Part shown: piece after piece, positions 29,385 through 39,090 of the stretch
Position numbering within the stretch: the first letter of the stretch is position 1
How the letters are laid out: each line of letters starts with the position of its first letter
DNA from: Aquimonas voraii
GTDB taxonomy: Bacteria; Pseudomonadota; Gammaproteobacteria; Xanthomonadales; Xanthomonadaceae
Direction: 5' to 3'
Assembly (NCBI RefSeq): GCF_900101825.1
Contig: NZ_FNAG01000002.1
Span: forward strand, 1-64,000
Length of the DNA: 64,000 nt
Translations under genes and position numbers: made by a program
Notes under the pieces: generated by a model
Told to the model about the DNA's origin: nothing
The model's database searches: none
The model's input: only the letters and a program-made list of their open reading frames with translations

Positions 29385-30983
29385 CTACAGGTTCTGGTAG
29401 TTCGGCCCCGCCGCCCCCTCAGGCGTCACCCAGTTGATGATCTGGTAGGGGTCCTTGATGTCGCAGGTCTTGCAGTGCACGCAGTTGGCGGCGTTGATCT
29501 GCAGGCGCTTGCCGGCCTCGTCCTCGACCATCTCGTAAACGCCGGCCGGGCAGAAGCGGGTGCAGGGGTTGCCGTATTCCTCGGCGCACTTGGTCACGCA
29601 GACGTCGGTGTTTTCGACGCGCAGGTGCACGGGCTGGTCTTCGTCGTGCTCGGTGGCGGCGTAGTAGACGCCGGCCAGGCGGTCGCGCGGGGCGAGGCTG
29701 CGGTCGACGTAGTCGCGCTTCGGCTTCTCGGCTTCGCTGAGTTTCTGCAGCGAGGACCAGTCCGGCTTGACCTTCAACGTCCACGGCGAGGCGCCGCCGG
29801 TCACCGTTTCCCAGCCCGAGTTGACCAGGCCGAACCACAGGCCCTTCTTGAAGCCGGGCTTGAAGTTGCGGACCTTCTTGAGTTCCGAATACACCACCGA
29901 GCCGCGCAGCTTGGCGTCCCAGCCTTCGACCTGATCGGTGCTGGCGATGTGCTCGGCGGCGAGCATGCCCGAGCGCATCGCCTGGTGCACACCCTTGATC
30001 TTGGGCACGTTGACCAGGCCGGCATCGCAACCGATCAGGATCGCGCCCGGCATCTCCGTCTTGGGCAGGCTCTGGTAGCCGCCGGTGACGATGGCGCGCG
30101 CGCCGGCCGAGAGAATGCTGCCGCCGTCCAGCAGCGGCTTCACGGTCGGGTGGTGCTTCCACTGCTGGAAGGCTTCGTAGGGCTGGTAGTTCGGGTCGCG
30201 GTAGTCGAGGCCCGAGACATAGCCGAGCGCGATGCGGCCGCCGGTCAGGTGGTACAGGAAGCTGCCGCCGTAGGTGCGCGAGTCGGCCGGCCAGCCGAGG
30301 CTGTGCACGATCTTGCCGGGAGTGACGCGGTCTTCCGGCACCTGCCACAGCTCCTTGATGCCGATCGAGTAGCTCTGCGGATCGCTGTTGGCATCCAGCC
30401 CGTACTGCTTGATGAGCTGCTTGGCGAGATGCCCGCGCGCGCCCTCGGCGAGCACGGTGATGCGGGCGCGGATGTCGATGCCCTGGGTGTAGCCGGGCTT
30501 GTGCGAGCCGTCTTTGGCCACGCCCATGTCGCCGATCCGCACGCCGACCACTCGGCCGTCCTCGATCAGGGTCTCGGCGGCAGCGAAGCCGGGGTAGATC
30601 TCCACGCCCAGGGCTTCTGCCTGCGGCGCCAGCCAGGCGCAGGTGGCGCCCAGACTGACGATGAAGTTGCCGTGGTTGTTCATCTGCGGCGGCACGATCG
30701 GGAACTTGAAGCCGCCGGTCTTGGTGAGGAACCAGAACTCGTCTTCGGTGGCCGGCACGCAGATCGGCGGCGGATTGTCGCGCCAGCCGGGCAGCAGCTC
30801 GTCCAGCGGGCCGGGCTCGATCACCGCACCGGAGAGAATCTGCGCGCCGATCGTCGAGGCCTTCTCGATCACGCAGACCGACAGATCCGGCTTGAGCTGC
30901 TTCAGTCGGATGGCGAAGGCGAGGCCGGCAGGGCCTGCGCCCACCGTGACCACGTCGTATTCCATGACATCGCGCTCGCTCAT
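29385..30983 (-). CDS. Electron transfer flavoprotein-ubiquinone oxidoreductase
   Basis: A 532-residue ETF-QO that passes electrons from acyl-CoA dehydrogenases via ETF to ubiquinone at the inner membrane. The FAD-binding VTVGAGPAGLAFAIRLKQ is at the N-terminus, and a 4Fe-4S ferredoxin-like domain is at the C-terminus (CVTKCAEEYGNPCTRFCPAG and NCVHCKTCDIKDP). The ATG at 30983 gives MSERDVMEYD. The open frame continues far upstream but crosses the alkB-like gene on the other strand and is not real. It supports the acyl-CoA dehydrogenase encoded at 37850. Confidence 0.96.
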   Translation of the reverse strand: MSERDVMEYDVVTVGAGPAGLAFAIRLKQLKPDLSVCVIEKASTIGAQILSGAVIEPGPLDELLPGWRDNPPPICVPATEDEFWFLTKTGGFKFPIVPPQMNNHGNFIVSLGATCAWLAPQAEALGVEIYPGFAAAETLIEDGRVVGVRIGDMGVAKDGSHKPGYTQGIDIRARITVLAEGARGHLAKQLIKQYGLDANSDPQSYSIGIKELWQVPEDRVTPGKIVHSLGWPADSRTYGGSFLYHLTGGRIALGYVSGLDYRDPNYQPYEAFQQWKHHPTVKPLLDGGSILSAGARAIVTGGYQSLPKTEMPGAILIGCDAGLVNVPKIKGVHQAMRSGMLAAEHIASTDQVEGWDAKLRGSVVYSELKKVRNFKPGFKKGLWFGLVNSGWETVTGGASPWTLKVKPDWSSLQKLSEAEKPKRDYVDRSLAPRDRLAGVYYAATEHDEDQPVHLRVENTDVCVTKCAEEYGNPCTRFCPAGVYEMVEDEAGKRLQINAANCVHCKTCDIKDPYQIINWVTPEGAAGPNYQNL

Positions 30984-31136
30984 GGCTGGCTCCTGGCTGT
31001 GTGCGTAAAGGGCGGCATTATCGGTGGCGGGGCGTGCAGGCGACAGCGTCTTGACCGTCTTGCCCGCAGAGTGCCGACGCGCGCGACCTGCATGGGGCAG
31101 GCCTGGCCGGCGAGGTTGGCAAGCATACTTCAGCGT

Positions 31137-31736
31137 ATGGAATGGATCGAGATCGCGCTCGATGGCGCCGAACTGCGGATCGCGCCAGCCTTCCTGCAGG
31201 CTGAGGAGGCCGATGCGCTGCTCGCGGCACTCAGCGCTGAAATCCCCTGGGAGCAGCACCGCATCCGGCTCTATGGTCGCGAGCACGCCTCGCCGCGGCT
31301 GTCCTGCTGGATCGGCGACCCCGGTGCGGCCTACACCTATTCGCGCACCCGCTTCGAGCCGCGGCCGTGGACGCCTGCGCTGGCCGGCCTGAAGCCGCGG
31401 ATCGAGCAGGCCTGCGGCGCGCGCTTCAACAGCGTGCTCGCCAACCTCTACCGCGACGGTGCCGACGGCATGGGCTGGCACGCCGATGACGAGCCCGAGC
31501 TGGGGCCAGAGCCGGTGATCGCTTCGCTCAGTCTGGGCGCGGTACGCGGCTTTGCCTTCCGCGACCTCGCCGAGCGCCGCCAGCGGCTCAAGCTCGAGCT
31601 GCCCCACGGCAGCCTGCTGCGGATGGCCGGGCGCACCCAGAGCCTGTACCAGCACGCCATCGCCAAGAGCGCCCGGGCATTGCCGCCGCGGCTGAACCTG
31701 ACCTTCCGCTGGATCGGGTGCCGTCCTGCGGCATGA
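31137..31736 (+). CDS. AlkB-like 2-oxoglutarate-dependent dioxygenase
   Basis: A 199-residue Fe(II)/2-oxoglutarate dioxygenase related to AlkB and ALKBH2/3, which repair alkylated bases by oxidative demethylation. Iron ligands H115 and D117 (MGWHADDEPELGP) and H173 (LYQHAIAK), and the 2-oxoglutarate arginines R185 and R191 (PPRLNLTFRW), are in place. The ATG at 31137 gives MEWIEIALDG. It is divergent from ETF-QO across 153 bases and has no ada or alkA neighbour. Confidence 0.9.
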   Translation: MEWIEIALDGAELRIAPAFLQAEEADALLAALSAEIPWEQHRIRLYGREHASPRLSCWIGDPGAAYTYSRTRFEPRPWTPALAGLKPRIEQACGARFNSVLANLYRDGADGMGWHADDEPELGPEPVIASLSLGAVRGFAFRDLAERRQRLKLELPHGSLLRMAGRTQSLYQHAIAKSARALPPRLNLTFRWIGCRPAA

Positions 31737-31901
31737 AGGGCTCGGGGTTCTGTGGCATGCTCCCGCCGTCCGTTCTGCAGCTGGACAAAGCGCCGCCCGG
31801 ATTCGTGGGGGACTGGGTTCCGGCGCCAGTGAATTCCATTCTTGGCCGCGCCCGGTCTGGCGTGGTGCGGACACCGCGGTCCCTCTTTCCAGGAGCAGTG
31901 C

Positions 31902-32747
31902 ATGAATCCGACCCTCAAGCTCGCGGCATCTGTGTGCCTGAGCCTTTCCTTCTCCGTGTCCGCCCACGCGGAAACCGTCTGGTTCGAAATCGCCGAGATC
32001 GAGACCGAGCGCAACCAGAGCTTCCTCGTCCCCTTGAGCGACCCCGAACACATCGCCCAGGCGCGGGCGATCATCGCCAACGGCGGGCGGCCGGGCGAGG
32101 ACATTCCGGGCATCCTGCTGGCCAAAATCGGCGCGGGCGGCGACGGCTTCAACCGCGATGTCCGCGATCCCGACCAGCGTTTGTGGCGCTGGCACATCGA
32201 GAGCGTGGACGGTTTCGGCGGCTTCGCCATCGAGCTCTGCGATGGCTGGCCCGGATTCGTCGAGGAGAATCCCAAGGCCTTCATCCAGAACACCGGGGGT
32301 CAGATCTGTTTCTGGGGCTATACCGTCAAGTCCGAGTTGCCGGGGGCGCCGCCATTCGAGATCGCCGAGGGACTCGATGGTGCTTGGTACGACCCCGAAC
32401 GCACGGGGCAGGGTGTGTATATCGATGTGCTCGAAGAGCAAGGCAAGCTCGCGTTCGCATGGTTCACTTGGTCGCAGGGCGCTCCGGGTGCGGCGCGAGC
32501 CGCTGAGCACCTCTGGTTCTCGGGGCTGACCGACATCGACGGCGATGAAGCGGCGGGCACGGTCTACCAGACAACCGGAGGCAGTTTCTCGGGCCTGCAA
32601 CAGTCCTTGGACACGCGGGGTGCCGGCGTCACCACCTTCGTCTTCAAGGACTGCAACACCGCCACCATGAGCTATCGGTTCAGCACTGGCGAGCAGGGTG
32701 AAATTCCCCTGGTTCGTGCGGTGCCGCTCAAGGGCTGCATGCGCTGA
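31902..32747 (+). CDS. Secreted protein with BP74-like N-terminal domain
   Basis: A 281-residue exported protein. The signal peptide ends at SVSAHA (about residue 23). Residues about 24-145 resemble the calmodulin-binding BP74 N-terminal domain: ETVWFEIAEIETERNQSFLV, LSDPEHIAQARAIIANGGRP, RLWRWHIESVDGFGGFAIEL with a cysteine nearby. The C-terminal half carries DGAWYDPERTGQGVYIDVLE, a motif common in secreted proteins of this order. Function unknown. The ATG at 31902 follows AGGAGCAGTGC. Confidence 0.6.
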   Translation: MNPTLKLAASVCLSLSFSVSAHAETVWFEIAEIETERNQSFLVPLSDPEHIAQARAIIANGGRPGEDIPGILLAKIGAGGDGFNRDVRDPDQRLWRWHIESVDGFGGFAIELCDGWPGFVEENPKAFIQNTGGQICFWGYTVKSELPGAPPFEIAEGLDGAWYDPERTGQGVYIDVLEEQGKLAFAWFTWSQGAPGAARAAEHLWFSGLTDIDGDEAAGTVYQTTGGSFSGLQQSLDTRGAGVTTFVFKDCNTATMSYRFSTGEQGEIPLVRAVPLKGCMR

Positions 32748-32869
32748 GCGGGTAGGCGCCATCGAGGGACGTGGGCTGCCGGGCCAGGCCCGACCTGGTC
32801 GCGGTCGAATGCAGGACATCGCGACTCGGCAGGGTCTGGCTCGCGCAGCCGCAAAGCCCGAGCCTGGCC

Positions 32870-33754
32870 TCAAACCACCATGCAGCCCACCCCCGCCATC
32901 GCCAGGGCGATGCCGCAGGCGCGGCGGCGGTCCATGGGCTCGCGCAGCCACAGCCAGGCCAGCAGGACGATGAAGGCCGATGAGCTTTCATTGAGGATGG
33001 CCGCGACCATGGCGTCGGTGTACTTGTAACCGCCCAGCCAGAACAGGGTCGACAGGAACTGGCCCACGAAGGCCGCGATCAGCAGGGTCGGCCAGTGCAC
33101 CCGCATGTGCCGCGGGTTCAGGCTGCGCAGCTCGCCGCGCAGGCCGACGATCAGCAGCAGTCCGAGCAGGGCCCCGCCCATGCGGATCAGGCTGATCCAG
33201 ACCAAGGGCTGCGCCTCCAGCACGCGCTTCACCATGACGATGGCGACCGCCATCAGCAGGATCGCGAGCACGCCCAGCAGCACGCCCGACAGCACGCTGG
33301 GGCCCCCGGTGTCGCGCTCGCGCTTGCTGCTCACCAGCAGCACGCCGGAACTCACCAGCACGAAGCCCACGATCTGCAGCGGCCCGAGGCGTTCGCCGAG
33401 GAAGACGAAGGACAGGGCGATGACGAAGGGGCTGTAGAGGTTGCCGATGATGCCCATGCGGCCGGCGCCGAGCTGATTCAGCGCCTTCAGGTAGAGCGTG
33501 TCGGCGAGAGCGAGACCGATCACGCCGCTGGTGACGGCGATGGCGATTTCGGCGGCGCTCATGTCGGGCAGGGCTAGGCCGTGCACCAGCGGCACCGCGC
33601 CGGCCAGCATGCCCAGCACGAGGGCATTCTTGATGAAATTCAACTGCAACGGCGGCAGCCAGGTGCCGAGCTTGCTGTAGAGGATCACGCCCACAGCCCA
33701 GGCCAGCGCGCTGAGCAGCGCGAAGGCTTCGCCGAGGCCGAACTGGATGGGCAT
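32870..33754 (-). CDS. EamA/DMT-family transporter
   Basis: A 294-residue membrane protein with ten predicted transmembrane helices in two EamA repeats (FALLSALAWAVGVILYSKLG, then GVLLGVLAILLMAVAIVMVK), the drug/metabolite transporter fold. The ATG at 33754 is chosen because the first helix follows directly; longer versions add a non-conserved tail. The substrate cannot be told. It ends convergently with the BP74-like gene. Confidence 0.85.
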   Translation of the reverse strand: MPIQFGLGEAFALLSALAWAVGVILYSKLGTWLPPLQLNFIKNALVLGMLAGAVPLVHGLALPDMSAAEIAIAVTSGVIGLALADTLYLKALNQLGAGRMGIIGNLYSPFVIALSFVFLGERLGPLQIVGFVLVSSGVLLVSSKRERDTGGPSVLSGVLLGVLAILLMAVAIVMVKRVLEAQPLVWISLIRMGGALLGLLLIVGLRGELRSLNPRHMRVHWPTLLIAAFVGQFLSTLFWLGGYKYTDAMVAAILNESSSAFIVLLAWLWLREPMDRRRACGIALAMAGVGCMVV

Positions 33755-33878
33755 GCAGATTCCGTTATGGCCGCGCGACGAGGGGCGCGAAGTATGCCCG
33801 CCCGCACGATGCGGCGAGCGCGTCCATGCGTGACTCGCGCAGCCGCTATCCTTGGCGGCCCCGCGATGCCCGACGCCC

Positions 33879-35123
33879 ATGAGCACACAGCCCAGCTACG
33901 CCGATCGCATCGAGTTCCTGCTGCAGCTCGCGGCCAGCCTGCACACCTATGGCACCACCGCCCAGCGCCTTGAGTTGGCGATCTCCAAGGTGGCAGCACG
34001 ACTGCGCCTGCGCTGCCAGCCCATGGCCAACCCGACCGGGCTGATCCTGTCGGTGGTGGATGCCGACGCCGTGGTCGCCGAGGGCGCGCCCGCCGCTGAA
34101 ACCACCCGGGTCGTAAGGCTGGAGCCCGGCGATGTCGATCTGGCCCGGCTGTGCGCGGCGGATGCCATCGCCGAGAAGGTGCTGGCCGGCGAGATGAGCC
34201 TGAACGAAGGTTCGCGCGCGCTGCGCGAGCTGAAGGCGCCGTCGGGGCCGGGCGCGCAGGCCTTGACCGCCTTGAGCTTCGGCTTGGCCTCGGCCAGCGT
34301 GGCCGGCCTGCTGGGCACGGCCTGGGCCGATATCGCGACCGCTGCCGGTATCGGTTGGGTGATCGGCCTGCTCTATGTGCTGGGTGCCGGGCGTCCGCGC
34401 CTGTCCGAGGGCTTGGACGCCATTGCCGCGCTCCTGGCAACCCTGCTGGCGACGGCGGTGGCCTTCTGGCTGGTGCCGATCAACCTGAAGACGGTCGTGG
34501 TGGCCAGCCTGATCGTGCTGCTGCCCGGCCTGACGCTCGCGAACGCGGTGTCGGAGTTGTCCAGCCAGCATCTGATGGCGGGCACTGCGCGCTTTGCGGG
34601 GGCGGTTTCCACGCTACTGAAACTGACCTTTGGCACCGTGGCGGCCACCCAGTTCGCGCGCCTGTTGGGCTGGGTGCCGGCTGAGCCTCCGATGCCGGTG
34701 CCGCCGGAATGGCTGGAGTGGGCGGCACTGCTGGTGGCCGCCTATTCCTTCGCCGTGCTTTTCCGCGCTGATCGCCGCGATTATCCGGTGGTGATGGCCT
34801 CAGCCGTTCTGGGCTATCTGTGCAGTCGCTATGGCGGTGCGGCGCTGGGCAACGAAGCCGGTGTGTTCATGGCCGGCATGGCGGTGAGTGCCGCAAGCAA
34901 TCTCTACGCGCGGACTTTCAGTCGCCCGGGCGCGGTGGTGCGGGTGCCGGGCATGATTCTTCTGGTGCCGGGCAGCGTGGGCTTTCGCAGCCTGTCATTC
35001 GTTTTCGAGCGTGATGTGTTTCTCGGTTTGGATGCGGGATTCACGGTCATCACCGTGCTGATTTCGCTGGTCGCCGGTTTGCTTTTCGGCAACCTGCTGA
35101 TTCCTCCGCGCCGCAGTCTCTGA
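33879..35123 (+). CDS. ThrE-family threonine/serine exporter
   Basis: A 414-residue protein joining the ThrE_1 and ThrE_2 halves. The soluble N-terminal part (RIEFLLQLAASLHTYGTTAQ) is followed by about ten membrane segments (GLASASVAGLLGTAWADIAT, VVVASLIVLLPGLTLANAVS, GMILLVPGSVGFRSLSF). Family members export threonine and serine. The ATG at 33879 gives MSTQPSYADRIEF. Adjacent to a hairpin terminator at 35160-35185. Confidence 0.85.
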   Translation: MSTQPSYADRIEFLLQLAASLHTYGTTAQRLELAISKVAARLRLRCQPMANPTGLILSVVDADAVVAEGAPAAETTRVVRLEPGDVDLARLCAADAIAEKVLAGEMSLNEGSRALRELKAPSGPGAQALTALSFGLASASVAGLLGTAWADIATAAGIGWVIGLLYVLGAGRPRLSEGLDAIAALLATLLATAVAFWLVPINLKTVVVASLIVLLPGLTLANAVSELSSQHLMAGTARFAGAVSTLLKLTFGTVAATQFARLLGWVPAEPPMPVPPEWLEWAALLVAAYSFAVLFRADRRDYPVVMASAVLGYLCSRYGGAALGNEAGVFMAGMAVSAASNLYARTFSRPGAVVRVPGMILLVPGSVGFRSLSFVFERDVFLGLDAGFTVITVLISLVAGLLFGNLLIPPRRSL

Positions 35124-35159
35124 GCGCTGCCGCGCATTTGCCGAGCCCCGCAGAAAGCA

Positions 35160-35185
35160 GAACGCCGGCACTGGGGCCGGCGTTC
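35160..35185 (-). terminator. Hairpin terminator between thrE-like and H-NS genes
   Basis: gaacgccgg and ccggcgttc form a 9-bp stem over an 8-base loop in the convergent gap. On the minus strand it is followed by TGCTTTCTGC, so it more likely ends H-NS transcription, but it may act both ways. Confidence 0.6.
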
Positions 35186-35206
35186 CGTGTTGCCGCGTCC
35201 GCAGAA

Positions 35207-35524
35207 TCAGCCGACGCGCAGCGATTCCTCCGATGCGCCCGAAGCCAGCGCATCCTTGAACCAGTTCGGGCGCTTGCCGCGGCCGGTCCAGGTTTGCGAG
35301 GGATCCGCCGGGTTGGCGTACTTCGCGCCGACGCTGCCCTTGCCGCCCTTGCCGCCCTTGCCGAACAGTTCCTCGATCGAGTAACCCTCGTCCTTGGCGA
35401 TCTGGGTGAGCTTCTTGCGGACGTCGTTGATGCGCTGCTTGTGCAGATTGCGCTTGGTTTCCGCGGCCTTGGCGATCAGCTCGTCCAGCTGTTGCGGGCT
35501 GAGACCGGTCAGGTCGATGGACAT
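35207..35524 (-). CDS. H-NS family nucleoid protein (XrvA-like)
   Basis: A 105-residue H-NS-like protein. The N-terminal coiled-coil oligomerisation part is about 1-50 (LSPQQLDELIAKAAETKRNL), a glycine/lysine linker follows (GKGGKGGKGSVG), and the DNA-binding motif is at the end (PSQTWTGRGKRPNWFKDAL). It silences AT-rich, horizontally acquired DNA. The ATG follows a CTGAAGGAGCC ribosome-binding site. It has its own promoter in an unusually AT-rich upstream segment. Confidence 0.92.
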   Translation of the reverse strand: MSIDLTGLSPQQLDELIAKAAETKRNLHKQRINDVRKKLTQIAKDEGYSIEELFGKGGKGGKGSVGAKYANPADPSQTWTGRGKRPNWFKDALASGASEESLRVG

Positions 35525-36009
35525 GGAATGGCTCCTTCAGGGGACTCTGGATTTTTTTGGGTTGACGCGCTCCGAGTGTTCGCACTGACGTGGAACACAG
35601 CGTTTTATAGCCGAATGCCAATAGTCAAGGCAATTCCCGGATTCATACCTTTCGAGCGGTGCCTGCCGGATTCGAATCTGCGCAAGCACACAGACAAAGT
35701 GGAATTGACGCCCAGAAACCAGGCTGCGTGCAGCCGCTTTGGTGCGAGGCGCGAGTCGGTATTGGCCTGCGTCGCGGTCGATCCAAGGACCTCGATCCGC
35801 ATTCTCGGCGTCGCTGCCATCGCGCGGCAGCGACCGCAGCTGCGGTCCGCACGGATACCCGTCGGCCCCGGCGCTTGCGATTCGAGCCAGCGGGCAGGCG
35901 GGGCGGCCGCCATCGCCCGGCCTTTCGGGCGGGTATCCTTGGTGCCTACGTGCAGAATCATATTCCGCAGATCAACACAGCCTGATTCAGGCGAAGGGAG
36001 CGCATCACC
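35525..36009. other. 485-base gap between H-NS and SDR genes
   Basis: The left part is AT-rich and holds the H-NS promoter and 5' leader. The right part has no supported gene; short open frames on both strands have shadow composition. A perfect 16-bp palindrome gaccgcagctgcggtc lies at 35832-35847, 163 bases before the SDR start, a possible regulator site. Confidence 0.45.
35604..35633 (-). promoter_or_regulatory. Promoter of the H-NS gene
   Basis: On the minus strand TTGCCT (35628-35633) and TATAAA (35604-35609) are 18 bases apart. The leader of about 75 bases contains a run of seven T residues' complement (attttttt on the plus strand). The local AT content suits self-binding by H-NS. Confidence 0.6.
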
Positions 36010-36786
36010 ATGGGCGTACGTCAACTGTTTGAACTCGGCGGCCGCGTCGCCGTCGTCACTGGCGGCTCGCGCGGGCTCGGCCTGCAGATCGCGGAGGGTC
36101 TGGCCGAGATGGGCGCCAGACTGGTGATCACCGCGCGCAAGGCCGAGGAGCTGGCGCAGGCCCAAGCGCAGCTCGAAGCGCAGGGGGCCGACGTCCTGGC
36201 CGTGCCCATGGACATCGCCAAGCCGGGTGCAGCCGCAGTCCTGGTGGACGCCGCGCTGGCGCGCTTCGGCCGCATCGACATCCTGGTCAACAACGCCGGG
36301 GCCACCTGGGGGGCGCGTGCCGAAGAGCACCCGCCCGAGGCCTGGGCCAAGGTCATCGACCTGAACTTGAATGCCCTGTTCGCGCTGACCCAGGAAGTGG
36401 CTCGACGCTGCCTGCTGCCGCAGGGCAAGGGACGGATCATCAACGTGTCGTCCGTCGCCGGGCTGGGCGCTTCGCCGCCGGAAGTGCTGTGCGCCGCCGC
36501 CTACCACGCCAGCAAGGGCGCGGTGGTCAACCTGACCCGCGCGCTGGCCGCCGAGTGGGGCGGGCGCGGCATCACCGTCAACGGCATCTGCCCCGGCTTC
36601 TTCAGCAGCAAGATGGCCGACAAGATCATCGAGCGCTCGCACGAGCTGCTGACCCGTCTGACGCCGCGCGGGCAGATGGGTGGCGATGAGGATCTCAAGG
36701 GTCTCGCCGTGCTGTTGGCCTCGGATGCTTCGGCACATATCAATGGCCAGAACATCGCCGTCGACGGCGGCATGAGCGTGCTCTGA
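36010..36786 (+). CDS. Short-chain dehydrogenase/reductase
   Basis: A 258-residue classical SDR: cofactor motif TGGSRGLG at residues 18-25, NNAG in DILVNNAGATWG, catalytic Ser in NVSSVAGLG and Y-x3-K in YHASKGAVVNL. The closing INGQNIAVDGGMS is typical of NAD(P)-dependent 3-oxoacyl or hydroxy-acid dehydrogenases. It is coupled to the kinase-like gene by TGATG and probably reduces or oxidises a keto/hydroxy acyl-CoA in that pathway. Confidence 0.88.
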   Translation: MGVRQLFELGGRVAVVTGGSRGLGLQIAEGLAEMGARLVITARKAEELAQAQAQLEAQGADVLAVPMDIAKPGAAAVLVDAALARFGRIDILVNNAGATWGARAEEHPPEAWAKVIDLNLNALFALTQEVARRCLLPQGKGRIINVSSVAGLGASPPEVLCAAAYHASKGAVVNLTRALAAEWGGRGITVNGICPGFFSSKMADKIIERSHELLTRLTPRGQMGGDEDLKGLAVLLASDASAHINGQNIAVDGGMSVL

Positions 36787-37850
36787 TGGTCCTGCCCGCC
36801 GGTGTCACCGCTGTGCGCGAGGCGCATCGTATCGACGAGCTCGCTCTCGCCCTGTGGCTGAAGCAGACGCTGGGCTTCGAAGGGGCGCTGAAGCTCTGGC
36901 AGTTCGAGGGCGGGCAGAGCAACCCGACCTACTACCTCGAAGTGGGCAACGAGCGCCTGGTGCTGCGTCGCAAGCCGCCGGGCAAGCTGCTGCCCTCGGC
37001 GCATGCGGTCGATCGCGAGTACCGGGTGATCCGCGCGCTCCGTGGCAGCGCCGTGCCGGTGGCCGAGGCGCTTGCGCTCTGCGAAGACGAGGCCGTCATC
37101 GGCACCGCCTTCTACGTGATGCGCCACGTGCCGGGCCGGGTGTTCTGGGACCCGAAGCTGCCCGGGCTTGAACCCGCACAGCGGCGCGAGGCCTTTTTGT
37201 CGATGGCGCGGACCATCGCTGCCCTGCATGCGATTGAACCTGCGACGGTCGGGCTCGAGGACTACGGCGCACCGGGCAATTACCTGGAGCGCCAGACCAG
37301 TCGCTGGACCCGCCAGTACCAGGCCTCCGAAGCGCCACCGATCGCAGCGATGGAGCGCCTGATCGAATGGCTGCCCGCGCACCTGCCGCCGCCGAATGCG
37401 GTGCGCATCGTCCACGGCGACCTGCGCCTCGACAACTTCATCTTCGCGCCAGATTCCATCGAGATCCGCGCCCTGCTGGACTGGGAGCTGTCGACGCTCG
37501 GCGATCCGCTGGTCGACTTCGCTTACAGCACCCTGACCTGGCGCATGCCCGGTGCGGGCTTCCGCGGCTTGGCCGGCGTCGATATCGAAACCCTGGGCAT
37601 TCCAAGCGAGGCCGAGTACATCGCCGAGTACTGCAGGCTTGCTGGCGTCGAGCTCGGCAGCGCCGGCCGACCCGCGCACTGGAACACCTACCTCGTCTTC
37701 AACCTGTTCCGGCTCGCTGCGATTCTGCAGGGCGTGCTGGCCCGCGCGCTGGCCGGCAACGCCGCGTCCAGCAAGGGCGCAGAAATGGGCAAGCAGGCCG
37801 TGCCGCTGGCCGAGCTGGCCTGGACCATCGCACAGAAGGAAGCGCCCTGA
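36786..37850 (+). CDS. APH-like phosphotransferase, ACAD10/11 N-domain type
   Basis: A 354-residue protein of the aminoglycoside-phosphotransferase fold. The ATP-binding part has [20 protein letters not shown] and [20 protein letters not shown]; the catalytic Brenner motif is [13 protein letters not shown] and the metal site is [18 protein letters not shown]. This subgroup is fused to acyl-CoA dehydrogenase in human ACAD10/11, and in Pseudomonas lva operons it phosphorylates 4-hydroxyacyl-CoA. It is coupled by single-base overlaps to the SDR and dehydrogenase genes. Confidence 0.85.
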   Translation: MVLPAGVTAVREAHRIDELALALWLKQTLGFEGALKLWQFEGGQSNPTYYLEVGNERLVLRRKPPGKLLPSAHAVDREYRVIRALRGSAVPVAEALALCEDEAVIGTAFYVMRHVPGRVFWDPKLPGLEPAQRREAFLSMARTIAALHAIEPATVGLEDYGAPGNYLERQTSRWTRQYQASEAPPIAAMERLIEWLPAHLPPPNAVRIVHGDLRLDNFIFAPDSIEIRALLDWELSTLGDPLVDFAYSTLTWRMPGAGFRGLAGVDIETLGIPSEAEYIAEYCRLAGVELGSAGRPAHWNTYLVFNLFRLAAILQGVLARALAGNAASSKGAEMGKQAVPLAELAWTIAQKEAP

Positions 37851-39067
37851 TGGACTTCGAGTACTCGCAGCGCACGCAAGACCTGCTGGCCCGCGTCGAG
37901 GCCTTCATGCAGGCCGAGGTTCATCCCAACGAGGCCGCTTTCTTCGACGAGGTCGAGGCCAACCGCCGCGCCGGCAACGCCTGGGTGCCGACCCGTGTGG
38001 TCGAGGCGCTGAAGGCCAAGGCGAAAGCGGCCGGGCTTTGGAATCTGTTCCTGCCCGAGTCCGCGCGTGGCGCGGGCCTCAGCAATGCCGAGTACGCGCC
38101 GCTGTGCGAGCTGATGGGCCGCTCGCCGATCGCGCCGGAGGTGTTCAACTGCAGCGCGCCCGACACCGGCAACATGGAGGTGCTTGAGCGCTACGGCACA
38201 CCGGCGCAGCAGGCGCAGTGGCTTGAGCCACTGCTGGCCGGCGAGATCCGCAGCTGCTTCGCCATGACCGAGCCCGACGTGGCCTCGTCCGATGCCACCC
38301 AGATCCGCACGCGCATCGAGCGCGACGGCGACGACTACGTCATCACCGGCCGCAAATGGTGGAGCTCGGGCGCCAACGACCCGCGCTGCCGGATCCTGAT
38401 CGTGATGGGTCAGAGCCAACCCGACCACCCCAGCCCGCACCTGCGGCAGTCGATGATCCTGGTGCCCATGGACACGCCGGGCGTGCAGCTGCTGCGGCAC
38501 TTGCCGGTGTTCGGCTACGACGACGCGCCGCACGGTCACGGCGAGATCGTCTTCGACAAGGTGCGGGTGCCGGAGGAGAACATCCTGCTCGGCGAGGGCC
38601 GGGGTTTCGAGATCGCCCAGGGGCGACTGGGGCCGGGCCGCATCCACCACTGCATGCGACTGATCGGCCTGGCCGAACGTGCGCTGGAGCTGATGTGCAA
38701 GCGCGCCTTGAATCGTCATGCCTTCGGCCGCGCCGTGGCGGAGCAGGGGGTGACCCGCGAGCGCATCGCCGAGGCGCGCATCCTGATCGACCAGGCCCGC
38801 CTGCTCACCCTCAACGCGGCCTGGAAGATGGACACGGTCGGCAACAAGGTGGCGGCCAAGGAGATCGCCATGATCAAGGTCGCCGCGCCGAACATGGCCT
38901 GCCAAGTGATCGACTGGGCCATCCAGGTGCATGGCGGCGGCGGCGTGAGTAATGACTTTCCGCTCGCGTACGCCTACGCGATGGCGCGTACCCTGCGCTT
39001 GGCCGATGGCCCCGACGAGGTCCATCGCAACCACATCGCCAAGCTCGAGCTGAAGCGCTGGAGCTGA
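37850..39067 (+). CDS. Acyl-CoA dehydrogenase, ACAD10/11 (LvaC) type
   Basis: A 405-residue FAD acyl-CoA dehydrogenase: [20 protein letters not shown], the FAD/substrate signature [17 protein letters not shown], and near the C-terminus [20 protein letters not shown]. The close coupling to the APH-like kinase reproduces the ACAD11 fusion as two genes. Together they would dephosphorylate and isomerise 4-phosphoacyl-CoA for beta-oxidation, with electrons leaving through ETF-QO. The ATG at 37850 overlaps the kinase stop. Confidence 0.88.
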   Translation: MDFEYSQRTQDLLARVEAFMQAEVHPNEAAFFDEVEANRRAGNAWVPTRVVEALKAKAKAAGLWNLFLPESARGAGLSNAEYAPLCELMGRSPIAPEVFNCSAPDTGNMEVLERYGTPAQQAQWLEPLLAGEIRSCFAMTEPDVASSDATQIRTRIERDGDDYVITGRKWWSSGANDPRCRILIVMGQSQPDHPSPHLRQSMILVPMDTPGVQLLRHLPVFGYDDAPHGHGEIVFDKVRVPEENILLGEGRGFEIAQGRLGPGRIHHCMRLIGLAERALELMCKRALNRHAFGRAVAEQGVTRERIAEARILIDQARLLTLNAAWKMDTVGNKVAAKEIAMIKVAAPNMACQVIDWAIQVHGGGGVSNDFPLAYAYAMARTLRLADGPDEVHRNHIAKLELKRWS

Positions 39068-39090
39068 ACCACGCAGGGAATCACAGGGCA

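Noticed and set aside
30984-32951. A minus-strand extension that would make ETF-QO 1188 residues long
   Set aside because: The extra 656 residues show no family similarity, run antisense to the AlkB-like and BP74-like genes, and the MSERDVMEYD start at 30983 fits known ETF-QO proteins.
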